From Phytomonas francai (taxonomy: Eukaryota; Euglenozoa; Kinetoplastea; Trypanosomatida; Trypanosomatidae), in contig MJCC01000009.1 in assembly GCA_001766655.1 (NCBI GenBank), positions 481,324 through 545,323 on the forward strand: a stretch of DNA of 64,000 nt, in the 5' to 3' direction. Shown one piece after another: positions 19,945 to 29,702 of this stretch. A model generated the notes under the pieces. That model was given only the letters and a program-made list of their open reading frames with translations, did no database searches and had not been told where the DNA came from. Within the stretch, counting starts at the first letter, position 1; each line of letters opens with the position of its first letter. The position numbers were made by a program, and so were the translations under genes.

Positions 19945-21403
19945 AAACACGCACACATACAGAATATATATATATATATATTCTTGGTATATCTGTGAAT
20001 AATATAAGAAATGAAAATTAGCAAACAAGCACCTTAAATAAATTTTCAAATAGAGTTCAAGGTCCCTACACGCAGCGCAATATCTTTTTTTGAATGGGTT
20101 ATTAAGAGATCAAACCATGCGAAAAATATTGTGAGCTTTTTGCTTGTACCTTAGCACCTTCTTGGGAACAAAGAAAGTATTCTGTTCGTTGGGTCCTTTA
20201 CTCCTTGTCATACTGCCCTCAATACGAATTGCAGTACCGATCAAAAGTGTTGGGGTCTATCATCTGAAGCCTTATCATCATTGCATTACGAAGGCTATGC
20301 CACTAAAACATCTAATAACCAGACAAGCTTTTGGGAAATGATATTTTATTCAAAATTGAAGAATCTATGCGCAACCGGTATCCGTGGGCTAGATATCAAT
20401 AGAAAACCCAAAAGGAGATGGAAAATGATGGTACTTTGTGTCTTGGGCGATCTATAACTCAAGATATATTTCCCCATTTAATTCTAAGTTAGATAGGTCT
20501 CTAAATTTAAAACGAGGAGAAGGGGGGGGGGGGGGAAGAAAAAGCAAAAAGAAGTATAACCAGACTAACTATCACATGTTATACATAATCACGCAAGTGC
20601 TCTGCGCAATATCTGGGAGAAAAAGGTTTTCATCCAGAGAGGGGTAGAATGCTAATGCTACTTTTTCAGTCTTTTTCCCCATAAGCAATAGCATTATCAT
20701 TAAGAAGAAAAATAAACTGAAAAAAAAAACTTAAAAAAAATTTTTAACCTATTCCCTGCAGAATCTCACATATAATTTCCCTTGATTCACTAAACATTTT
20801 TATCTTGTGTACTCCATAATGCCCCCTTTTTAGTAGATCATTTATTAGAAAAGAATCGGTTCCCCTTTTTCTGTGAGCAAAGATCTAAACATTCATTAAA
20901 AATCCATCTCTGTAATAAACTGAGCTCAATAAAGACTTGACACACAAAAACAGATACAGGCAATAATAATGGCCCAAAATACACCAATAGTCATCGTAAT
21001 ATAAATATGAATGTATCCATATGTATATATATATACGTCTAACTATTAGAGTCCTTGTATATCAAAATACACCACGTTTCTTTTCAGAGTTGAGCATAAA
21101 TGATTTTAATTTCAAACAAACTAAACGAATTTGAGATTCGGTGCATCTCTACATAAGCTCTATCTTTATTTCCTACATATACCCCCCTTTTTTTTTTTGG
21201 ATCAACACTTGGGATTAGCCACTTTTCGAATTTGCTGTTATATTAACGGAAAAAAAAAGATTCACATCAATAATAATAATAAAAAAACTTCAGTTTTATC
21301 GTTATGGGACATTCCAGGTTAGCCAACCTAAAGCGCATGAACAAAGTAGAACTCAAGAGCCGAGCCTGAGAAACCATTGAACCCTTTTTCCTTTTACCTC
21401 TGT

Positions 21404-22915
21404 TTATGCTATAAAGCGATAATACTCAATCCCGATATCCTGAAAAGCCTCCTCGTTCCGGATTCCCATCCGGTCGATCACAAACTCCATCTTCCGCTTC
21501 CCCTCCGCGAGGTCGACCTTCTGGGCGCCGTTGTGGAGGGCCTCGTACTGCTCCTTATTGATGTTGATGTAGTTGCTCAGGGCCTCCTCGACGTTGATCT
21601 TCGCGGCGGCCTCCTGCCATCCGTCGACCGGGACGATCGGGATCGCGACGCTGGCGTCGCCGCTGCCGTATCCCACCATCACCATCGGCTTCCCCGTGAT
21701 GTCGAGCTTCTCGCGGACGGCCTCCTCGAAGCCGGAGGCGATCCAGCAGGGCAGCGAGGCCGTGTACAAATTCCCGAAGTTCCCCATCGTCCGGCTCCCG
21801 AGGCTCATCTTGCGCACGAGGAGCTCGCTAAACCGCTCGTCGCGGCGGAGCACCTTGGCGACCTTCCCCGTGTTCGGGAAGGCGTCGCGGGGCTCCTGGC
21901 CGGCCTCGATGGCCTTGAAGTACGCCGGCCGCAGGTCGAGCTCGGCGACCACGCTCGCGGGCTCGACGCCGGCCTTCGCGCAGAGGTCCTTGAAGTAGGC
22001 GATGTGGGACTCCGAGGTCGCCCGGGCGAGGCCGCGGGCGTAGAGGAAGGCCATCGCCTGGATTGGCATCAGGTTGTACGGCCGGTGGAAGAAGAGCGCG
22101 GCGACCTCGTCGTAGTACCGCCCCGGCGCCTGCCCGAGCCGCGCGAGCATGTGCTCGACCGCGACCGTGACCTCCTCCTGGTAGACGAGCGTGCTGTAGG
22201 GCCCGGAGAAGACGGGGAAGTCGGAGAGCTTGCCGTGCGCCTGGCCCCCGCGGTACGCCGCGAGGTCCATGACGTAGCGCCGGTGCGGCTTGCGGAAGTC
22301 CGGCCCGCGGTAGTCCGAGGCGGAGCCCGAGTACTGGAGCTGGACGTCGAAGAGCTTCGGCTCGCGCTCGACGAGGAGGGCGGTGGCGCCGGCGCCCTGG
22401 GTCTGCTCGCCCGTCGAGCCCAGCGCGTACTCGGCGATGTCGGACGCGACCACGATCGCGACCCGGTCCCGCCCGTCCGTCGCGCAGAACCGGATCGCGC
22501 CCTCCATCGCGTAGACCCCGGCCAGGCAGGCGTGCTTGAACTCGGGAACCTCGCAGTGCTGCGAGAGCGGCGGAAGACGGAGGTGCTCGAGGCTCTTGTC
22601 GACCATGCCCTTGATGATGATCGCGCCCGCGGAGTTGTCGGACGAGCTCTCGGTGCCCAGCCCAAGAAACCCCACCCGCCCAGGGTCCACGTTGTAGTTC
22701 AGGATCAGCCGAAGCACCGCGTTCGCGGCCATCGTGTACGCGTTCTCGTTCGTGTTCGTGATGCGAAAGGACTGGCCGACCACGTTCGAGACCTTATCCC
22801 AGTTGTTTCCCGTCCACTGGCACCACTCCTTCAGGCCCACGCGGCAGGGAGGCGCGTAGACCGCCATCCCACTCACGCCGGCGAGTCGGTTCAGAAAACT
22901 CATGATGAAACCCAC
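21404..22915 (-). CDS. 3-hydroxy-3-methylglutaryl-CoA synthase, bacterial-type motifs
   Basis: The 503-residue thiolase-fold protein condenses acetyl-CoA with acetoacetyl-CoA, the second step of the mevalonate pathway. Catalytic residues can be placed: Glu89 (GLGTESSSDNS), Cys130 (FKHACLAGVYA) and His277 (ALFFHRPY); NFGNLYTASLPC and GYGSGD near the C-terminus also match. Eukaryotic enzymes read ACYGG at the cysteine and ARPTGGVGA later; here the sequence is ACLAG and STGEQTQGAGA, the latter like bacterial mvaS (GGEPTQGAGA). Length is closer to eukaryotic enzymes. No PTS1 (ends RFIA) and no obvious presequence. Very GC-rich. Start may instead be Met5. A polyketide-type HMG synthase-like enzyme is the alternative. 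Confidence 0.85.
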   Translation of the reverse strand: MGFIMSFLNRLAGVSGMAVYAPPCRVGLKEWCQWTGNNWDKVSNVVGQSFRITNTNENAYTMAANAVLRLILNYNVDPGRVGFLGLGTESSSDNSAGAIIIKGMVDKSLEHLRLPPLSQHCEVPEFKHACLAGVYAMEGAIRFCATDGRDRVAIVVASDIAEYALGSTGEQTQGAGATALLVEREPKLFDVQLQYSGSASDYRGPDFRKPHRRYVMDLAAYRGGQAHGKLSDFPVFSGPYSTLVYQEEVTVAVEHMLARLGQAPGRYYDEVAALFFHRPYNLMPIQAMAFLYARGLARATSESHIAYFKDLCAKAGVEPASVVAELDLRPAYFKAIEAGQEPRDAFPNTGKVAKVLRRDERFSELLVRKMSLGSRTMGNFGNLYTASLPCWIASGFEEAVREKLDITGKPMVMVGYGSGDASVAIPIVPVDGWQEAAAKINVEEALSNYININKEQYEALHNGAQKVDLAEGKRKMEFVIDRMGIRNEEAFQDIGIEYYRFIA

Positions 22916-23645
22916 CGGGGGAGGGGGGGGGGGGAAGAGAGGAATTAAGAAATATCCTTTAGGCCCACACTGTGAAATACGTAAGGGGTGCGTTTACCCT
23001 CTTCTGGTCTAAGGAAGATGCAAATAGTAATAATAATACTAATAACAGAGATTAAGCTTTGATGAAAGTAATGACTTTGCTCACAAATGAGTGGAAAGAA
23101 ACTGGGCAAAGTAAAGGCGTGAGGAGCACACACACACCCCAAAAAAAAAAAAAAGAGATCAGAAAAGGGCCTTTAAATAAGCTATAGTTAGGGAAGCATA
23201 CATTTGAGCAATGCAGTTCTCTTAATATATATATATAGATATATATCATCGAGTCATCACATCATTATTGACTTTATAAATGCGACGCAAAAACGAATAC
23301 ATAGGGTCCCCCTTGGTAAGCAAAAGCCAAGCCTCCAAGTTTTTATTAGGTACAAATAGAGATTTGAATAGTAGAATATAGTAGAGCGACACGCGGGTGA
23401 AAAAATTCCGTGAAAAATAATCCCCTTTTCGATTCATTCCCAGCGGAGGATAAAATGTCATCCGGTTCGTGTGTTCTATGAATTGTTTCGTTCGCGGTGA
23501 AAAAAAAAGGAAAGGGAAAGAGATACAAAACGCATGCGGGGAAAGAGATCCCATCTGGGCGCCACATTGGCGGGATTTTCTTCCCACACACGTACGGGGA
23601 GAGGCGGGAGGGGGTCTTCCTCCCTAATCCTTCTCCTCATTTCCT
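22916..23645. other. Spacer, no gene seen
   Basis: 730 bp between HMG-CoA synthase and the UBE2C-like gene. It has a G-rich run just upstream of the synthase start (22918-22934), an A-run at 23141-23154 and a TA run at 23225-23236. No coding-like frame. Confidence 0.6.
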
Positions 23646-24143
23646 CTAAGGGGCGGCGCCGTTGGGGGTGGAGCCGGTCTCGTAGGTCGCGAGGACGGCG
23701 CGGCGGTAGCCCTCGGTCTGTCCCCACATCTGCGCGGCCTGCGCGTTGAGGGGGGACTGGTTGTTGGGGTTGTCGAGCAGGGCCTGGACGGAGAGCAGGA
23801 CGGCCCCCGCCGTGTAGGCCGCGGACCAGCGCTCCTTCAGGATATCCAGGCAGATCGCGCCGTGCACGTCGACGTTGGGGTGAAAGCAGGGCGTCAGGAA
23901 GCTGACGGAGGGCGCCGTATAAGGGTAGTTCGGCGGGAAGTTCAGGGAAAGCCGGTACTCGAGGCCCTCGTACGGGGTCTGCTCCACCCCGCGGACGGTA
24001 GCGACCCAGTGGAAGAGGTCATCGTTGTGCGGGAAGGCCGAGATGCCGTCGACGTCGTTTAGGACGAGCTCCATCAGCTCCTTCTGCAGCCGCGCCGCGG
24101 CATTGGCCCTGTCCTGTACCTCACTGCTGCTATGGGAAGACAT
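23646..24143 (-). CDS. Ubiquitin-conjugating enzyme E2, UBE2C/UbcH10 type
   Basis: From the ATG at 24143 the protein has 165 residues, matching the E2 core; the frame continues upstream to 24419 but that part is hydrophobic, AT-rich 5' leader. Active-site cysteine is Cys98 in GAICLDILKERWS, preceded by FLTPCFHPNVD with the HPN motif. The opening ARLQKELMELVLNDVDGISAFP, and FPPNYPYTAPSV, are close to UBE2C, which supplies ubiquitin to the anaphase-promoting complex in mitosis. The C-terminal tail (ETGSTPNGAAP) is short. The UBE2C assignment rests on GISAFP and LLDNPNNQSPLNAQAA. Strongly GC-rich. Confidence 0.92.
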   Translation of the reverse strand: MSSHSSSEVQDRANAAARLQKELMELVLNDVDGISAFPHNDDLFHWVATVRGVEQTPYEGLEYRLSLNFPPNYPYTAPSVSFLTPCFHPNVDVHGAICLDILKERWSAAYTAGAVLLSVQALLDNPNNQSPLNAQAAQMWGQTEGYRRAVLATYETGSTPNGAAP

Positions 24144-24785
24144 ACGCGGAAGAAGGTTTCCGTGGATATCAGAAATATGTGGTATAGATGAATATATATA
24201 TATATATATGTATGTATATGTGTGTTTGTGTGTGTATTCGAGTATGTTTATGCGCACTAGAACGAGCAAGGAAAATATTTTTTTATTATTTTGAAAAGGG
24301 TGTTTTGGCGGTGGAGGTTGGAAATTAGGTAAAGTTCTGGTGATCACTAATGCTTCGCCCACATAACGGATGCAGTTTAGAGAAATGATAAATAGTAATT
24401 CAAGAATCAAAAAGAACAATACGCGTCACAAGTCCCCCACCTCCTGCGGCTGTCATCAGCGGGGACTATTTCTCATAATTTTTAAAAGCAACATAGTATT
24501 TGACTAGAGTAGTTTGTCCTGTGGGTAAAACAACAAAGAAACGGAGTACTAAACCATACAATACGGCAAGAAGAAAACTACGCCGCACACTGGTATCATG
24601 GATTTCTGCTATCGCCTCCCTAATGCAGTGGTTTACTCCAATGGCCTCTAAAAGCGAACGACCCCCGGGATCAGGATGTGCGCATTTACCCGCCCCTTCT
24701 TTAAGGCGTGTGTGTGTGGGGGGGGGGGGGGTGTCTTGGAAGACCGCGACGATTTCGCGCCCTACAAAAAACGGCCCTCCCCCGA

Positions 24786-25741
24786 TTAGGGCAGCTTCAT
24801 CGTGCGCGGGAGAAACTCGCGGGTATACCACGCCGACCACTCCCGCGACTCCGCGGCGCTGAGGATGTCGGGCGCGCGTGCGGCCCCCCCCCCGCCCCCC
24901 GCAGGACGCCGAGGAAGTGCTCGAGGACGTTGGCGCCCAGCAGGCGGGCGTAGGGCTTCGACAGGACGATCTCCTGCAGGAAACTGCACCGCTCGACGTC
25001 CTGTCGGGCAAGGACGCGATTGACGACGGCCCCCGCGGGCTCCGCGGCCTCGCGCGCGAGGAGACGCGCGGCGCCCGCGGGGGCCGTCGTCGGGGAGGGG
25101 GGGGCCGCGCTCTGCCGCCAAGACGCCGGCCACTCCGCCGGGGTGAAGAAGCGCCGGATGTGCAGGAGCAAAGACGCCATCACGGACACCCGCATCGGGT
25201 CGATACTGCAGTAAACCTCCTCGAAAGGGATCTCCACGTCGTTGAGGAGAAGCGGGTGGCTGCGCAGCGGTCGCGAAAGGTGGATCGTCGGGGCCTCGAA
25301 GGGGTAGCGGGGCGGGAAGTGCACGGTAAAGTCGAAGTAGCCCTGAAACCACGGCGAGGAGGGGGTCAACACGCAGACGAGCCCCGGCCAACCCTCCCCG
25401 GAATCTAGCAAATCGCCGTCGGGATTGTCAAGAGAGCCCCTCGCCACTGTTGAATTAGCGGAAGGGAGAAGAATCACATCCAACAGCTCACGTGCGATAA
25501 CGTGGAAAGCCCCAATACGCGCGGGAGCTAGGGAAGAAGAAGGATCGTCAGGTTTGCCATTTTCCTCTTGGTGGGTAGTGGTGGATCTCGCGGTCGGTGC
25601 AGACGTCCCGCTTTCAGATGTCCATGAAGGGTCGTATTTGGCAGCTATTGTTGAAATCAATTGAAACTCTCGACGAAGGTATAGTGAGCGGAAAAGAACA
25701 TCTTGTTTATCAGATAAATGCAACCCATAACCAAACTCCAT
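24786..25741 (-). pseudogene. Inactive E2-like (UEV) protein, AKTIP/FTS type, frame broken at a C-run
   Basis: From the ATG at 25741 (MEFGYGLHLSDKQD) the frame runs to a stop at 24797. The E2-like fold is seen at GWPGLVCVLTPSSPWFQGYF, VHFPPRYPFEAPTIHL and RSHPLLL, as in AKTIP/FTS, the cytoplasmic partner of Hook proteins. There is no HPN motif or catalytic cysteine in the expected place, so it is an E2 variant. After about residue 290 the frame meets the C/G homopolymer at 24886-24900 and becomes a low-quality arginine/serine-rich tail. The frame ending at 24786 instead gives a natural-looking end (DILSAAESREWSAWYTREFL). A one- or two-base indel in the homopolymer, real or a sequencing error, explains this. 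I think the gene is probably functional with a consensus error. Confidence 0.6.
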
Positions 25742-26816
25742 TTGGGGGGTTTTGATCCTTTTATATTTTCCCTTTGTAATGTGACTAATCAGTAAGATTA
25801 CTATTATCAATGTGTTGGTGATCACAAATTCACAATGTGATAAGAATATAGCAAAGATGGGTGAAAACAAACAAAAAGTGCGGAGCATTTTCTCCAATGG
25901 TCTTCGATCGAGAAAAAGAGACCAAAGGAAGGAAAGCCATAGGATGGCCTAGTTTTAGTGTACAGAAGATATAAAACGGTTTGAAGAACTTCTTCGCAAT
26001 AACTCACATACTAATATTGCTAACGTCAACGTAATATCGATAGAGGAAAGTAATTTCTATAAATATAAAACTAAAAAAAAATAGACACATCAAGAAAGTT
26101 GCGTCATTTCAAGATCAACTTTTTGTCTCTCTGTACATATCTCACTTGTAAGAATATTAAAAACGTTGGCAGAAGGTGCCCTCGGTAATTAAACTAAGCG
26201 AGTTTAGAGTCCCCCTCTGTGTCAAATCTACGAGAGAATGCATTACATTATTATAGAGAGATAGATATAGATATATAGACATATAGATAAGAATAATGAA
26301 AATGTACACAGAATTAATTGTGGAGTAATAAGAACGAGTGTATGAGAAGATCATCCTAAAAAAAAAAAATAGAAGATCAACGCTTGGTAAATAAAAAATA
26401 ATACATTAATAATGAACCAACTATGCCGATTCATCTTGATACCATACTTTGCTATTACACATTCTTAAAATTAAGAAATCCAGGTATCCTAAGCAGATGG
26501 AATAGTATAAAAGCCCTTTAAATTTTTAAAAACTAGCCCATAGTCCACATGTCAAAAGAACATTAAAGCAAAACCGCGACGTATTATTAAGCTAAAAGAA
26601 AGCTCAACAGTTAACTAATAAAGGATATTGCATAATCCTTTCATAGGGGTGCCTCACGTTTATGCACATCCAAATCTGTACCCTTCTTAAATTTAGACAT
26701 CTGAAACTATTAACATGTACAATGTCAACAATTATTATTACAGGAATAGAAATAAGTAAATAATAATGTTGCAAAGAATAACTAATTTCATTCCCTTCTT
26801 TGAATAAAAACATAAA
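25742..26816. other. AT-rich spacer
   Basis: About 1.1 kb. The E2-like frame extends upstream to 25897 but that part is a hydrophobic AT-rich leader. The rest has A/T runs and a GATA-type stretch near 26257-26290. No gene seen. Confidence 0.6.
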
Positions 26817-27173
26817 CTATCCACTAACGGACTTATTTGCATCTGAGGTTGACTTAGTATCAGTGAGTAGAAGCTTCTCGGCCTCTGATGCCTGCTCTTC
26901 GGCTTTTTGAGCTTTTTCTAACTCATACATTGATCTTTTGTGTAATTCATTTGTATCCCATTCTTTGTCAACCTTTCTCGGGATCTGCGCAATCCATTTC
27001 ATTGTCTTTTTCTTACCGGTAATTTTTTGTGTGCGTTTCCATATCTCCTCCAGCCTCGAGGACAGTAACACAGTGTGCCCCCAATCAGCGTTTACATTTT
27101 TTTCATTAACATCAGATTTTTTTGAATCATCTTTTCTATCATTTAGCCAGAATCGTTCGATCGAGCATCCCAT
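26817..27173 (-). CDS. Small hypothetical protein with possible N-terminal acylation signal
   Basis: A 118-residue protein I do not recognise. It begins MGCSIERFW, where Gly2 and Cys3 would allow N-myristoylation and palmitoylation, the dual signal used by many kinetoplastid flagellar and surface-membrane proteins. The rest is charged and helical: a lysine-rich middle (KRTQKITGKKKTMKWIAQIP) and a helix rich in E, A and K from about residue 75, ending in a serine/threonine tail. It has no membrane segment. The composition and amphipathic helices suggest a real protein rather than a chance frame in this AT-rich region. Support is compositional only. Confidence 0.5.
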   Translation of the reverse strand: MGCSIERFWLNDRKDDSKKSDVNEKNVNADWGHTVLLSSRLEEIWKRTQKITGKKKTMKWIAQIPRKVDKEWDTNELHKRSMYELEKAQKAEEQASEAEKLLLTDTKSTSDANKSVSG

Positions 27174-28026
27174 TTCTACATAATACTGTCCCTTTAGTTT
27201 ACCTACTCACCCAAATCGTCCTTCGGGCCCTACTCAGTTGTAAAGAAAAGTGCAAGTGCAATGACCTTAAGATTTGGATGAAAAATTCAGAGCAAAAAAA
27301 AGTGTAGTTCAGTCACACCATTTGTTTGTAATACTAGGGCAGCATCACAGTTGCTTTAGTAATTTAAAGAAGCAAAATTAGCGTTAGAAAAAGTCCAGAC
27401 TCGCTTCCTAATATCACCCAAATACAGCTCTCCCAATATCCAGCGAAATAGAGCCCAAACTACAACCCATGAAGACTGTTTAAAAGCCTACGATAGGGAA
27501 GTTAAAGGTTTGGGCGAACTATATCCATAGACTACCCAATTGGTGTGTTGTAGGAAAGATCAAACTGGAATAGCGTAGCGAGAACATGAATCCGCTACAA
27601 ATGCAAGCAAACGCACTCATATGAAAAAAAAAGCTCCAATATAATGTACTCACATATAAGGCATCAATGCTAATCTAAAGACCGAAATATACAGTCTTTA
27701 TATCCTCCATTTTAACAATCATCGTATTACCCCTAGCTTCATGTAAATGGTAAAAAGGTTATCTATGTAAATACAGCTAAATAGGTGAGTAAAGGGCAAA
27801 TAATTAAATAAAAGAAAAGGATAAAGAGATGTATATTGTTAATTCTCATTATTAAGGAAGCATAGCACCAGAAATAAGGAGCATAAAAAGTGTGTTTAGG
27901 AGAATTTTATGACTATTAATGCAAAATAGTCCATTTAAAAAAAAAAAGGATTACAAAGAAAAAAGCAAATCAAGCTGTTTTGGTATAATAATATTGTCTG
28001 TTATAATAGTATAGGATTGCAATTCA
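27174..28026. other. AT-rich spacer, no gene seen
   Basis: About 850 bp upstream of the small acylated protein and downstream of the next gene. No long frames, repeats or RNA genes are recognised. Confidence 0.5.
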
Positions 28027-28736
28027 TTAATAATAATTAAAGCAACGAAGAAAAAGTTCTCCTAACGCTTCTCCCTCACGCGATATAGATTTTCTTCCCT
28101 TTCTTATCATGTGTATTGCCCAACCCTATATAGATAAAAGGTAGCATAGCAATAGAAATAAAAAAAAAAGGAAAAGTAAAGAGATTAAAAGCAACGACAA
28201 CATACCTTGAGGGATTTCATCGGGATCGAGTAGGTGGAACCAGACCAATCTGTTGTCTCCAAGCCAGCAGCGAGGATGCAGTGCGGGGCATCGTACATAT
28301 TGTAAGGCCCGTCGAATCGATCCCCCGCCGTCCACACCCGCGCCTGGCCCTCCCACCCCCCGTCAGATAAAATCGAGGGTTCAGGTACGTCATCAAAGTA
28401 ATCAAGGAGCCCATTAAACCACGCCTGGATCTTCTGTCGCGGGACGAAACCAATGAAATTTCTATTCTGCAAGCTATTAAGCTTGTCTGTTGACGAATCT
28501 TGGGGCCCATGGCTAGCATGATTACGAGTTTCCCCATTGCTAGAACTATTAGTGATAATATTCATATTACTTCGGCTAGAGTCAATAAGCACCGTACTTT
28601 CGTATTCGTCCAGTATGCAAGAAGCGTTTTCGCAATGGTTTTCTTTTTCAATATGCTTCATAAGTCCAGAGGATAGAGCGAATGCTTCACTCATGGACGT
28701 CCTCTGCATCCGTCCGGTTGAATATTTTCCTCCCAT
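28027..28736 (-). CDS. Hypothetical protein with myristoylation motif and possible 80-nt cis-intron
   Basis: The uninterrupted frame is 28185-28736 (183 residues); it starts MGGKYSTGR, which fits the N-myristoylation rule (Gly2, Ser6). The first 100 residues are serine/asparagine-rich and probably disordered. Residues about 105-177 look folded, with many aromatics (AWFNGLLDYFDD, GGWEGQARVWTAGDRF). I do not recognise the family. The frame's end coincides with AAG|GTATGT at 28206/28205; a pyrimidine tract and TATAG at 28130-28126 follow. Removing 28205-28126 joins the frame, in phase 0, to 32 further codons (GWAIHMIRKGRK...) ending at 28027. Unspliced, the tail is only VCCRCF. The intron is inference. 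Confidence 0.5.
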
Positions 28737-29702
28737 GTGAATGACCGTTTTTATGCATGTGTGTTATTTAAAGTGCATTGAATCACTAGGTTTTGTGATT
28801 TATCAAAAAATAAGAAGGAATTGAAAAAGGGGGCAATTTTATGATGCAAAGGATAAAGATACAAGCTTAAGAAAGAGAAAGATGTGCAAGAATTTCGGCA
28901 CCTATTATTTAAGAAAAAAAGGTATTATAGAATTACTTCAGATTTAAAACTCAAAATAAAACAATCATTCGTTCTGTCTTTAATTATGAATGAATGTAAT
29001 TATTTATTATACTCAGCAAATGACTAGTATCACTACAATAAAGGAACCCGTTAAGTGTATAGTTACGGGAAAAATACCAGTAACAAAAGGGAATAGATAT
29101 AAACGCGCAACTACATATATATATTATATGCTACTACCCGACTAAATTAATAATAAGCACTAAGATGGTAATAAAAATATCGATAATTGGACCGAAATTT
29201 AACTAACTGCATGAATTACGAATCTGAATATTTTCCTCGATTTATTAAATCTCTTTTCTCGTAGATAGCAATCTTTAGGATGAGTTTTCACTTCACATTT
29301 ATTTCTTGTTAATGTACTCAAAAGTCACAAAAGCTGTTATACATTAAAAGGGCTGAAAAGTTTCCTATATATAAATAACACAAAAAAAAACTGAAAGAAG
29401 TAGAAGTTCAATTCCTTGAAATCTTCCATGCAACGGATGAGCATACTCAAAAAAAGAATTTAGACGAAAGAAAAAAAAGAGAAAACATCCATTCGTTTTG
29501 TACGTTTTGTGTTCAGCGATCTAAAACCTAGATAATTCTCCCATTTGCATACCTACACGTAAGCCCATTTGCATTCTCAAGATTAAAAGGACAGGTTTTT
29601 TTTTTTAATGAGAAAAAGAGAAAAGAAAACTTATACAGAAACTCTTAGTGGGTGTCTGAGGGGAAGGGGAATCGACTTTCCATTATTTGCCCTCTTAATC
29701 CT
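28737..29702. other. AT-rich spacer, no gene seen
   Basis: About 970 bp, AT-rich, with short A- and T-runs only. No coding-like frame on either strand. Confidence 0.6.

Larger units (their letters stand above)
18972..21403. other. 2.4 kb gene-poor region with a GC-rich repeat island
   Basis: The longest spacer in the left half. A GC-rich island at about 19360-19945 holds two copies of a 196 bp repeat. The rest is AT-rich with A- and G-runs (G12-14 near 20523-20536), a TA run at 19964-19980 and another at about 21024-21034. Short frames in the island are cysteine-rich but match no family I know. No functional gene is supported. Confidence 0.55.

Noticed and set aside
24466..25011. Third-frame minus-strand 181-residue frame over the E2-variant
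   Set aside because: It lacks any domain pattern and overlaps the better-supported frame.
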